Source of the DNA: Diphasiastrum complanatum
Taxonomy: Eukaryota; Streptophyta; Lycopodiopsida; Lycopodiales; Lycopodiaceae
Direction: 5' to 3'
NCBI GenBank assembly: GCA_029204225.1
Contig: MU831945.1
Span: forward strand, 55,001-95,347
DNA: 40,347 nucleotides
Below, in pieces: positions 1 to 9,024 of the stretch; position 1 is the stretch's first letter, and each line of letters begins with the position of its first letter. A program made the position numbers and the translations under genes. Under the pieces are notes generated by a model. It was given only the letters and a program-made list of their open reading frames with translations. It was not told the DNA's origin and did no database searches.

Positions 1-526
1 TAGCGAAGGTTCTGAAGATCTGTCAACCCTCGCTTAAGTGCATCCTTCACCCGTGTACTACATTTAATGACCCTAATTTTGATGTTTAGAATCCATCTTT
101 TAGGTCGACGAAGGTTCATAATGAGTGCATCATCAATGCTCATCGAAGGTTCTCAATGTGACATAGAGCTTAACTCTCACCTAGCTAAAAAATAGGCACT
201 TTTGAGAAAATTAAACTTCACCCAACTCAATATAGATAGATTTGAGTTGGATTTATCATTTGGCCACTCAGTGAAGGTTAAGTTTACTATTTGAATCAAA
301 ATCTAACCCTGATAGTGATTTTTAAATCACTTTCTCTCAAAAGTTGATTCTCAAAAGTATTTTTTTTTTCTCTTTTTTTGATCTGATAACTTTTCTTGAC
401 TACTGGAAATCTTTTTTTCTTTTTTTCTTTTCCAATTTATTTGCATTTTTAAATATTACAGAAAGATAAAAATAACTAATCAAAAACACTAGAATTGCAA
501 CATCAACTAAAGATAAAAAGAGTCCA
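1..526. other. No gene seen; flank of gypsy remnant
   Basis: No credible coding region. The motif CGAAGGTTC occurs three times (near 4, 113 and 145). A pyrimidine-rich tract at about 360-435 would be purine-rich on the minus strand, the strand of the neighbouring integrase remnant, so it could be that element's polypurine tract with a decayed 3' LTR to its left. No LTR end could be fixed, so this is only inference. Confidence 0.3.
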
Positions 527-1085
527 TCAAGGTGTTGTTCTGTAAGATAGAATTTTTTTAACTTTGTATGGCCCTTCACTTGTGAATTTCAATTTTCTCT
601 TAATAAGTTTTGTTTTATACATAAAGGCAAAATCTCCTTCCTTTAGATCCTTCTTATGTGATCGACAATCTTGCCATGCTTTGCAACAAGCTTTCTCCGC
701 TGCTAGTGCATGAACTACCATCAATTTGGTTTCACAAAGTTTGTGTAAAGCCTCATGACGGAGTTCTAAGGATTTAGCATAATCCAAACGCTCTATAGCT
801 GCTATGCATAGAGATGGAACTAAAAATTCAATCAACATAAATGCATCTTGACCATAAACTAGTTGAAACAGTGTCTAATTTGTACTAACTTTATAGGCTA
901 TTCGGAATGTCCATAATGTTACATGTAACTTATCTTCCCAATCAGAATGGCTTGCCTCAACTGTTTTGGTCATAATACTACAAAGAATTTTGTTTGTCGA
1001 TTCTACATGCCCATTACCCCTCAAATAATAAAGAGTACTAAATCGATGAATAACAAATCAAACTGGCCGATCAATATAACACATT
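527..1085 (-). pseudogene. Ty3/gypsy integrase C-terminal remnant
   Basis: Minus-strand translation gives the end of a gypsy integrase. A stretch reading HRFSTLYYLRGNGHVEST matches the conserved block around the third catalytic acidic residue (family form STPYYPQGNGQAEATN). It is followed by a helical part reading SDWEDKLHVTLWTFRIAYK and then VYGQDAFMLIEFLVPSL. The C-terminal part has KKDLKEGDFAFMYKT and GPYKVKKIL, the SH3-like fold that binds DNA. In-frame stops near 1050 and near 880 show it is dead. The catalytic core upstream of about 1085 is not recognisable. The plus-strand reading frame at 947-1261 overlaps part of this and is not a gene there. Integrase would insert retrotransposon cDNA into chromosomes; this copy cannot. 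Confidence 0.8.
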
Positions 1086-1987
1086 CAGGTAAAGATTGCC
1101 AATGTGCGCTTCATGATCAATTTTGTCATTTTAGACCTACCCAATACCCCACAGTTATACAAGGTCCTTCTCGTGAGACCCATGCTCTCGATGATTGGAA
1201 AAAAGGGCAAATTATCTTACAAAATTGGGAGAAGGCAGTGAAGGTTGATCTAGCCACTTGAGTAGTTAAACTAATAGATCAACGACGAATAATAGCAAGT
1301 AGAGTGACTGAAGAGAAAGATACAAAATCAAAACATCTGAGACATTGGAGGTGAATAGTGATTAAAGATTACTTTCAAACTGAGATAGTTGATTGGATGG
1401 AGGCCTTAGGCATGGTCGATTGTTTAAATTTTATGACAAACCATTCGAGTGATGACTCTTCTATACAATCCGACCTAGCCAATGAAGATGAAGTACTTGA
1501 TTCCATTGTAGAGAGATGGGAAGTGAGCCAAGAACAATGCTCATGAAATTTCAAATTTCATGATACAAGTCCAATGGTTACCACAGGAACTGGTACTTGG
1601 GATTAGTAACCTCCTAGCAATCGAACTAAGTCAAGTGCTTACGCTTGATAAAGGATGAGACTATACAAATGAGGAAGTCTTGCGGTACTTGGATTCTGAA
1701 AGGTATCATCACCTAGTAACATCAAGGGCCACCCCTCTCCTAGACAAGGTAGATACCACAGAAACTACCTCACGGATTGAATCGCCCCACGATGAACCAG
1801 AACCTACCAACACCAATAGCAAGACCACTATGGTGTAGAAATGGGACAAATGCAAGAATTAAGCCATTTATAGGCTGAAAGTGTCATTGTGGGATGACAA
1901 CTGAAAATCCAACTCAGGAACCAGTAATTCCAATCCCATCTAGGTCTCTAGCCTCATCAGAGAGGCTAGTGTTTGAGACATGAGATC
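1086..1987 (+). pseudogene. Gypsy polyprotein remnant, 5' piece
   Basis: A low-complexity, acidic coding remnant on the plus strand, with open pieces (for example 1358-1546) separated by stops. It is assigned mainly from its right end. The frame at about 1900-1987 (reading NPTQEPVIPIPS and SLASSERLVFET) continues in the same frame in the sequence after the inserted LTR at 1993-3104. The region is probably the variable linker between gag/protease and reverse transcriptase. I do not recognise specific domains in 1086-1880, and that part could be something else. A short inverted repeat, CTAGCCTC / GAGGCTAG, lies at 1948-1969. Confidence 0.4.
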
Positions 1988-3109
1988 CACTCTTTTACAA
2001 ATGAAGTCAGGAAGTCCTCCTAATCCAAGGGTAGTGCCTCCAAGGTCCTCTAAGTAACCTGCAAGCTCCAAGATGCTCCCCAACTCCAAGCTAGGATGCC
2101 TCCACCTACAAGTAAGGATCTTCAAGCCTCCATGGATCTCTCCTCCACCTGTGTCCCTAATCCTAATCACAAAGGTAGATAACAAGTGGCCTCAAGTATT
2201 CACCACCCATCCATATCTAGCTAGCACATGCAATCCTGCAACTTGGCTAATCTAGCACCCCCTTGCTAACCAATAACTAACCACAAGCATACCACCACAA
2301 ACCATAGCATACTCAAGATCAAAACCCTACTTATGTCCCATACCATAAGTAAGATCCAAACCCTAAGCATACTACACACAAGAAAACACTCTATACACTA
2401 GTAGCCACACTAGAGCATAAGCATAGCAAACAAAAGAGATCTCTCTCCCTCCCTATCAGCACCCTCCTCCCCTCATATAGATGGAAAATGGCACCCTCCA
2501 ATACACTATGGAGTTCCATGAACAACCTATGAGAAAGAGAGAGGCCTACGGGAGTTAAAGAACCTTCATAGGCTTATGGAAGGTCAAGAGACTTCTTCCA
2601 TAACCTATGACTCTTTGAATGCCTTTCTTGTGGGAGTTTGAAACTCAATGGACACCTTGGAAGGAAGTGCGCCCTCCTATAGGTCCCATTGCCCAAGTTG
2701 TGCTTGTATACTTTGGTCCAAGACCAATAAAGTGATATGGTTCAAGGTTGAGGCCCAAGGTGTAGAAAAATAGCCAAAATACCCATGGTAATGACTTTCT
2801 AACACCTCACTAGGTTCCATACCTCCGACCAAGGAATAGACACCTACCTGCCCTTATCCAAGGACACCAGTACCTTAATCTAAAGGCACATATCCTTAAT
2901 CCTAAAGGTACCCCTTATCCAAGAGTAACTTGATTCCATACCTCCGACCAAGGTATATTAGTCACTGGCCTGCCCTTATTCAAAGGCACCTATCCTTAAT
3001 CCTAAGCGTACCCCTTATCCAAGGGTAACTTGCCATTTAGCCCCCAATACTAAATGGACATGTATGGGTCACTGAAGTACTGCTAGTTACATAGGTATGT
3101 AACACACTC
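1988..3109 (-). mobile_element. Solo LTR of a gypsy element, with 5-bp TSD
   Basis: The LTR covers 1993-3104 (1112 bases) and is flanked by perfect CACTC direct repeats at 1988-1992 and 3105-3109. It is homologous along its length to the LTR at 9297-10381. Read on the minus strand it begins TGTTACA and ends TGTAAAA, an imperfect terminal inverted repeat. There is no adjacent PBS, polypurine tract or internal coding sequence. This is what unequal recombination between the two LTRs of a full element leaves. Open frames inside it, on both strands, are also found in the other copy and look fortuitous. Confidence 0.88.
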
Positions 3110-3575
3110 GTTACAAACGAGCTAGTAGATCCTCCTTCTTATGAACCTAAATCAAAATCAATCAAGGAGATCAAGAAAAGATCAGTGACTAAGAAGGAGA
3201 AGGAGAAGGAGAAGATTATCGTAGTAGAACCTATGGTTCCACTGGATACCAAGGCAAGGAAAATAAGTAAACAGGAGCTTGAATTGGATGATCAACCGTT
3301 ACACGACATGCCACCTTACTTCAAAGACTATACGATGGACGAGGTGGATGTGGTGTTACCCCAATGATTAGATCCAAAAGATCCATCCTCTTCGAATGCT
3401 CTTATCTTTGATGGACCCACCAAGGTAAAACCGCTCAACCTAGCTCACCCAAACAAGGAGGAGCAGATCGTAATGATAGGTGTGGATGTAGTAGGCCAAG
3501 AGCTTGAAGATCTGAAGGCATTGATGTAAGAGTATCAAGACTGTTTCACTTGGAACTACAAGCTTAAGGCCATGT
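3105..3575 (+). pseudogene. Gypsy polyprotein remnant, 3' piece (pre-RT linker)
   Basis: Continues the frame of the piece left of the solo LTR: a lysine/glutamate-rich linker at 3150-3220, then ELELDDQPLHDMPPYF, then a stretch ending EYQDCFTWNYKLKAM at about 3530-3575. This resembles the conserved gypsy block just before reverse transcriptase (family form EYKDVFAWSY.DLKGI). Stops at 3365 and near 3527 break it, and the reverse transcriptase itself is absent. The GAAGGA-type triplet repeat at about 3192-3218 encodes the KEKEKEK tract. Confidence 0.65.
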
Positions 3576-4105
3576 AAGCACTTGTGGATTTTCTATCTAC
3601 GTAATGTAGAATTTCCCAAATATAAATAGAATTAAAACTTTTAAAATACATTATTGTTTCGTCGGGCAGCATGTGGAAATGATATTGGTTGTTGAGGCCT
3701 GCCCTTCCAACTCATAACTGCCCGAAGGGACCCAAAAATATTGAAAATGAATATGACAGATGGTTGAAATGAGAAAATTGATGTACCTTAAATGTATATG
3801 CATTGTCAAATCATGGTTAATAGGGTTAACTAGAGCTAATTCGTACCACCAAATAGTTCAGTATTTCAAATTTTTGCTTACACATATTTTTAGATTCATG
3901 GCTTTTTGCCTACGTACATTTTCATATTTATAGTTCAGTGTTTCAAATTCTTGCCTGCACATAACAAATGGCACCATCAAAGAAACTGTGCTCCTCAATC
4001 AACTCTGTGCTTATCTTTAACGAGAAGGATGACAATGGATTATGGTATGACATAAAATTTATTCATGCTATGACGATAAATTTAAACTAAAAAAATAGAT
4101 GCATA
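3576..4105. repeat. Non-coding; 77-base tandem pair and an inverted repeat
   Basis: No gene seen. Two imperfect copies of a 34-base sequence beginning ATAGTTCAGT lie at 3853-3886 and 3930-3963, a period of 77 bases. An 8-base inverted repeat, TCGGGCAG / CTGCCCGA, frames 3662-3725. A short minus-strand open stretch near 3970-4070 could be a further exon of the gene to the right, but nothing confirms it. Confidence 0.4.
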
Positions 4106-4545
4106 TCAGGGATAAATTGTATATACCTTGAAAGATTCAATGGTTAATTCTCCAATCGAGATTGTCGTTGTCGGTATTTCATGAACGGCCCCATGAAGTA
4201 TAAAATCAAATTCTCTATGTGTATTATCAGCTGAGTTTAGTTTTACACATATAAAATCTGATACTCCCTCCTTATTTATTTTTACAGAAAGAATATTTAG
4301 GTTCCAATGCCATCTGCAATAATCAAAATAAAAATTAGAATCCATTTTAACCGGAGTCATCATCCAAATAAAAGACAACAAAAGCAAACTAGCAATCCTT
4401 ACTTATTCTCATATGAAATCAAATAAATTTCTGCCATTGGACTGCAGTCGATGAAATATACAGCCTTTTCAAAGTCAGCCTCTTTTGCCTACACTACAGC
4501 CATGAAAAATAGACTGACAACAAAAACAACTCCTTGGAAATCCAT
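4106..4545 (-). pseudogene. Small secreted protein of unknown family, two exons
   Basis: Start at 4545 reads MDFQGVVFVVSLFFMAVV, a clean hydrophobic signal peptide, then a TAG where glutamine would fit, then AKEADFEKAVYFIDC. Exon 1 ends at 4403 before GTAAGG. The intron is 4314-4402 (89 bases, ending TATTGCAG). Exon 2 runs from 4313 to a stop at 4106-4108 and reads WHWNLNILSVKI and onward. Splicing keeps the frame and gives about 116 residues. I do not recognise the family; a beta-rich extracellular domain is a guess. The single TAG differs from CAG by one C-to-T change, so this may be a recent pseudogene or an allele. The start lies inside the open frame that follows the H3-like gene, so it could instead be a 3' exon of that gene. 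Confidence 0.45.
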
Positions 4546-5460
4546 ACTGATACTATGCTGCAAAAAAATTATGTCGACATCTACAATAACATCTGTAATC
4601 TTTGAAGTTTTTTCTTTCAACTCTGTACAAAATTTGGGACCTAATCTATAGCTTCTAGTTGAATCCGGAAGAAAGAAATCAAAATAATTGTTGAGCAGAT
4701 CAATCTTATTAGCTAAATAAGTCTTGTATTGGTTATAATGGTTAGAATCAAAATAAACCTGGCTAGGATCGTATGGAATTCTGACAAAAAGATTATGTGC
4801 AGGGAGAGAAAGAGATGTAGACACAATATTTACAAATTTTTCAGTTATTTTGTCAAGTTTCTCTTGGGTTATCATCACTTTTGGTGAAGAAACCTTCTGA
4901 GAAGTTGGACGAATAACAGGAGGAGGAGTGGATATTATGCGTCTGAATCAGATTCTCCAACGTCTGATTCAGAGCTCGGAAAGATGTGGGCTCTCTTGCC
5001 AGGGATAACTCTAGAAGGAAGGAAAGCAGGTGGCCTTCGAGATCCAGCTTTCTTAGGGACAACCTGTTTCATTTTCTTCCTAGAGGTAGTTGGCAAGTCT
5101 GATCTATCCAAAGGCAGGTCTCTGGAGGTGCTGGCATTATCCACATGTAGACTTGAATAATGGTCTCGAAGTCTTTTGAGAATAACGAAATCATTGGGCA
5201 TGATGATAACACACTTACCATGCACGGCCAAAAGATAGAAATCCTCAAAAAAATGGGACAAAAAATCTTCTACAGCACCCTATAAGGCCTACATGGCTGT
5301 CACGGCAAAATAAACATCAAGCCCAAGTGACAGGGTGATATTCCTAACAGATCGGCCGAAAGGAGCTCTAGGGATCAACAATTCAATTGATTTTTGGAGT
5401 TTTTTTTATCTCCCTCAACCAGACCTACTTTTTGCCACGTCTACGGCCAGTGCTAGGGGA
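4546..5460 (-). pseudogene. Histone H3 variant-like (CENH3-like) gene with long C-terminal extension
   Basis: Reading right to left, the minus strand encodes an H3 histone fold. A basic tail (STGRRRGKK) and WLREIKK begin near 5457. After a frame change at a run of eight T on the plus strand (5400-5407) come LQKSIELLIPRAPFGRSVRN, then LSHFFEDFYLLAVHGKCV, IIMPNDFVILKRLRD. These follow the H3 order alpha-N, alpha-1, alpha-2, alpha-3 residue for residue. The wording LLIP.APF and VR.IT is typical of plant CENH3, but loop 1 has the length of canonical H3. Two TAG codons (5289-5291, 5280-5282) sit in alpha-2; the second falls where H3 has glutamine. The fold is followed by a basic segment (SRKKMKQVVPKKAG), an acidic one (SSESDVGESDSDA) and, after another frame change near 4940, about 125 residues of unknown type from EKLDKITEKFVN to about 4560. 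Histones would package DNA in nucleosomes; whether this one is functional is doubtful. Confidence 0.62.
5157..5457 (-). other. Histone-fold segment within the H3-like gene
   Basis: Boundaries of the part that aligns with H3, from the basic tail to the end of alpha-3 (RLRDHY). Compared from memory with H3 motifs: TELLIRKLPFQRLVREI corresponds to IELLIPRAPFGRSVRNI, and [20 protein letters not shown] to FFEDFYLLAVHGKCVIIMPN. The spacing between these blocks is the same as in H3, with no insertion in loop 1. Confidence 0.7.
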
Positions 5461-5639
5461 AACACAGACACGGGAGGGCTATATAGAAGTAGTGGCACGG
5501 ATAGTGGATTTCATCCTAGTCATCATTCTAAGATACAAAAGAAGTAAATCTGAAAAAAAATCTCTACTTTGAATATCAAAACGAAGCGTTGATAATGAAA
5601 ACAAAAAAATTTGCAAAAGAAAGACACTTGAAATTGATA

Positions 5640-6400
5640 TCAAGTTTGAATATCGGTTTCGAACGCATGAATACAAGAGAAAAAAAGAAGAAGCAAGTTT
5701 CGCACTCGAAAGCAATATCGGTTATATTGCGGTATCGGTCTCGAGCGTGGGGAGTGTTGGTAGATTTAGAACGTACAAAGAGTGCGCTTGAGACCGATAT
5801 CGGGAGTCAAAAACGAAAAATTTGTGAGGAAAAATAAAAACTCGGTGGGGGTATTATAAAAAAAATTTTGCACGTGTGAAAAACGACTGCAGACACATGG
5901 TGTCATTTAAGTGGTCCATGTGAATTGTCCGTGCAGGTCATTATGACGCAATAATTAGACCACATGGGGTCAGACACATGCACGAATCAGAATATGACAC
6001 GTGTCATTTTGCACGTGACAAATGTCAAATCAAACATTCTTTGTACGACGGTATATTCTTGACCAATCATGAAACGACACGTGTTCTTTCGGATCTCATT
6101 CACACGTGCAAATTTTTTTTTATCAATTTGTCATTTCCGGCGCGAATTTTCACGAAAATTTTTTATTTTAGCGTCGGATATCGATTCCAAACGCACACTT
6201 GCCACTATTTCGCATCTATATATACATTTACGCTTGAAACCGATACTGTCTGCTCCGATATCACTCTCAAGCGCGTCTTACTTGTCGATTTTATTTGTTC
6301 TTTGTACTTGCGCTCGGATCCGACTCAGTTTTCTGATATCTCTTTCGAGCGCATAAGGCGTTGTAGTTTTGTTTTAACTTGCATTTTGCGTCTAAGTCTT
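5640..6400. promoter_or_regulatory. Divergent, internally repeated, G-box-rich intergenic region
   Basis: Lies between the minus-strand H3-like gene and the plus-strand unknown gene. Five CACGTG hexamers are present at 5871, 5998, 6012, 6078 and 6103; the one at 5998 is in the palindrome GACACGTGTC. A second motif, close to GATATCGGTCTCAAGCGC, occurs forward at 5650, 5733, 6177, 6255 and 6335 and reversed at 5784, 6231 and 6310. Steps of 78-80 bases separate 6177, 6255 and 6335, and 79 separate 6231 and 6310; two of the G-boxes (5998, 6078) are 80 apart. A TATA-like TATATATACA is at about 6217-6226, oriented for the plus gene. Open frames here are explained by low stop density. Confidence 0.6.
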
Positions 6401-7928
6401 ATATTCAAAATCTTTCTTTCTATATTTTTTTGTTTGAAACGTCTAATTTCAATTCTAGTCTGCTATCTTTTTTTCATGAATTTGGTATTAGTGATAATCT
6501 AGAGTATTTCAAATCTCTTTTTTCTCCTTTTCTTTTTGTTCTTTCTTCTATTACTAAGGGTCCTAGTGTGGAAGTATTTTCTAAGATTTATCTCAGATTT
6601 AAGTCTCTGCTCAGTACTCCCTTGTTTAGATTTCAGAATAAGGACATGATTTACTATCAAGACCTGGTGATACTCGACAAGCATAGCTATAAAACTAAGC
6701 TTGACAAAATGTTCACCAAGAAAGTTACATAATGATTTCAAGTCTGTAGATGATTGTCCAATTCACAATAAAAAAATATAGATTTGTAGAGTTTTAGTCT
6801 GCATTTGTTTTTTTTTTTTTATTAAATATTTTTGATGATTCAAAAACCGGCTCTTCTACTTTTAAAGCTACTTCTTCCAATGGTACAAAATCTGAAAAAG
6901 TCAAAGACTGTAGATATAGAAACTTTTTTTATTGATACGAGCATAAGTTTAAACGATTGTACAGATTTTGATCCTGCACAAAATAGGACATCGTTCATAG
7001 GCCCTAGAACTACCAATAACCTTTTTCTTTCTGATAAATCTCTTATCACATTGCCTACTTATAATATAGATAATAATTTTTTTTGACACTATCGGATATA
7101 TCGGATCTTTTTTATTTCACAAAGGCCGAGACTCTTTGTATTTTGAACAAAGAGCTTCATGAATTTTTAGATATAGTCGATTATGATGCTGATGATTTTC
7201 TCCCTGGTGTTGACGATGTAAATAAGGATGAGTTTTATTCAGGAAAAGATTGCTTGAAAATGGTTGTGGAAAAAATGCGCCAAAAAGAAAATGATCTTCC
7301 TTCTAACGAGAAGTTCCTCAAATTTCAAAATCATCTTGGTTTTCCAAAACCAACTGTCTATTCACCAATCTTCTTGACATCGAAAGGTGGACATAATATT
7401 GATGGAGAGACAGTAATCGAGGAAGACAAAGCTGAATGCGTAAGTTTTGTATCTTATTATGTACTAGTAGATCCATAATGTCAGATTTTATACTAGAACT
7501 TACTTTGCATTTTTTCATTTCAGAAAACAATTTTTCTTGATGATTTTGCAATTCGTCGAGGTGGGAAGAGATCCTCTACTGGAGAATTTTCAAGAGATCA
7601 TGCACTTGGGCATTATTTGAAGTTCTTCAAGAATAATGAGATAAGTGTTGCCTATTCAAAGTTTCATCAACATGGTGATACAATGATTATGACAATCAAG
7701 GCACTTTTTCATTTTCTTGGAGGACATAATTTTAATAGGGCGCATAAAATAATTTTTGTTAAAAAAAATATTGCACTTAAGATTTTAGGATATGGTCCAG
7801 TGAATTCCATGCTTAGATCATCTCATTTTGCATTGTATGCAACCTACATTGATCTAAGTAAGCATGAAAACTATGAGCTCGTAGATCCTTACGAGAGAAG
7901 GAAATTGTTGTACGATTCTAAATTGTGA
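6379..7928 (+). pseudogene. Unknown intron-containing gene, frame-broken
   Basis: Four coding pieces in order: about 6440-6732 (reads SLLSFFHEFGISDNLEYFKS), 6832-7085 (Ser/Thr-rich then DIETFFIDTSISLND), 7083-7439 (acidic; DIVDYDADDFLPGVDDVNKD) and 7524-7928 (FLDDFAIRRGGKRSSTGEFS to a stop). The intron 7440-7523 (84 bases) has GTAAGTTT at its 5' end and a pyrimidine tract with TTTCAG at its 3' end, and splicing keeps the frame. The junction at 7085 is a run of eight T where one base would join the frames; another change is near 6900 in a run of A. The 6733-6831 gap may be an intron. I do not recognise a family. The last two pieces give about 253 residues. It reads away from the H3-like gene from a shared intergenic region. 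Confidence 0.5.
7440..7523 (+). other. GT-AG intron
   Basis: GTAAGT donor at 7440, 84 bases, acceptor in TTTTTTCATTTCAG ending at 7523. Flanking exons are both open in the joined phase-0 frame (…EDKAEC then KTIFLDDFAIRRG…). Typical plant short intron. Confidence 0.75.
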
Positions 7929-8028
7929 CTTTCATTAGAGAAAGTGTTGAAAGCAGAGTAGATATTGGACAACCGAACTTTGTAAAAAATTTCATTTAAT
8001 ATACAAAATCTTTTTGTATGTCTATTGC

Positions 8029-8870
8029 CTATTGCCTATTGGCTTGTATAAATTTGCATGCTTTTTGAAATTTCTTATAATCCATCAATTTTGTATTATG
8101 ATGAATTTGGATTCTTCTGTAAAACCATTGGAAAAGTTGCAGTATATAGTTGTTCTTTGTGCTAGTCCCACCATGTTGTGTACTTTTATGAAATGTCGCT
8201 CTTGCTTGCCAATGAGATTTTCCATTCCTTGCGATGACCATATGCTAAGATTTCCACTATTTCTTGCAAAAAAAGAATTTCGAATGATGTCTTAATATGT
8301 GCTGCATGTCATAAAAACAAAATACAAATTAGTATAAAAAATATTTAAATTAATTGCACATATTTGTCTATACTAGTGTAACATCGAAATCTTACCATAT
8401 AATGAGTTATATGATCTGAACCCCATGCACTTCGAACTGCATCCACAAATTCACTAGTTGTTTTCTGTATCATTTATACATCAGTATTTGAAAATTTATC
8501 TTTTCTCAAGTATTTTACCATGTTGTCTAATTTTCTCCAAACTTCTACTTTGTGTACACGAGTAGAACCTTCTTCTTTGAAATCTTGAGGTGCAGCTATT
8601 ATCTCTTTTCAAACCGAGTATTGAATCTTGGATTGTTTGCTAGAATAATTTGATAAAAATCTATGAGCTTTGGATCTTCCAATGCTCGACTTGCATGGAA
8701 TATTTTCTGTTTTACCTGATAGCTTGTCGTCATTTTTTATTTTAGCGTGGCCTTTATGTAAGCCTGCTTTAGACAACACATCCTCTAATCTAAAAATAGC
8801 TTCTTTCACATATGTCACTGGTAATCATGCACAAAGCCTGTGGACTCAAAAAATTTCAAGTAAGTTACAT
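8029..8870 (-). pseudogene. Unknown intron-containing gene, 3' part
   Basis: Minus-strand coding pieces: 8818-8700 (VTYVKEAIFRLEDVLSKAG), then in a shifted frame SRALEDPKLIDFYQIILANN, then DFKEEGSTRVHKVEVWRKLD and SEFVDAVRSAWGSDHITHYM up to 8396. A GT-AG intron occupies 8302-8395 (94 bases; GTAAG donor, ATGACATGCAG acceptor). The next exon starts at 8301 with HILRHHSKFFF and, after a one-base slip in a run of seven T, reads GNLSIWSSQGMENLIGKQER and HFIKVHNMVG. The pattern HYMH.L..H.…GNL..(F/W)S.QG.E resembles uncharacterised, transposon-linked proteins of invertebrates as I recall them; this is unverified. Several stops and frame changes indicate a pseudogene. Confidence 0.45.
8302..8395 (-). 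other. GT-AG intron
   Basis: On the minus strand the donor is ATATG|GTAAGA and the acceptor TTATGACATGCAG. The 94-base intron separates HITHYM from HILRHH in one phase-0 frame. Confidence 0.65.
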
Positions 8871-9024
8871 TAAATAATGTTTTTTCTTTTATGACACCAT
8901 TCGTCAAACTATTACATTAATAGTCAGCCAATGAAGTTCCTTTGCAAAAACATGATGGAGCTACACAAGCTTCCAACTTTATTTTCTTAGCACATTTACA
9001 CAAGATGAAAAACATCATAGTTCT

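Noticed and set aside
947-1261. Plus-strand open frame of 104 codons
   Set aside because: Its left part is the antisense of the gypsy integrase remnant, whose conserved blocks are clear on the minus strand.
1940-2255. Open frames inside the solo LTR, also present at 9299-9502
   Set aside because: Shared because the LTR is shared; no start context, domain or coding conservation in one strand only.
4106-4387. MATH/TRAF-type domain in the secreted protein
   Set aside because: A faint resemblance in the WHWNLNILSVKI segment only; key MATH residues could not be placed.
5157-5457. Histone match as a retroviral or giant-virus histone doublet
   Set aside because: Only one histone fold is present and the wording is closest to plant CENH3/H3; no H4, H2A or H2B fold follows.
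5978-6732. Long plus-strand frames upstream of the unknown gene (174 and 95 codons)
   Set aside because: They run through the 80-base repeat/G-box region, are rich in F, I, L and S as expected from T-rich DNA, and overlap each other. Only the part after about 6440 is kept as possible coding.
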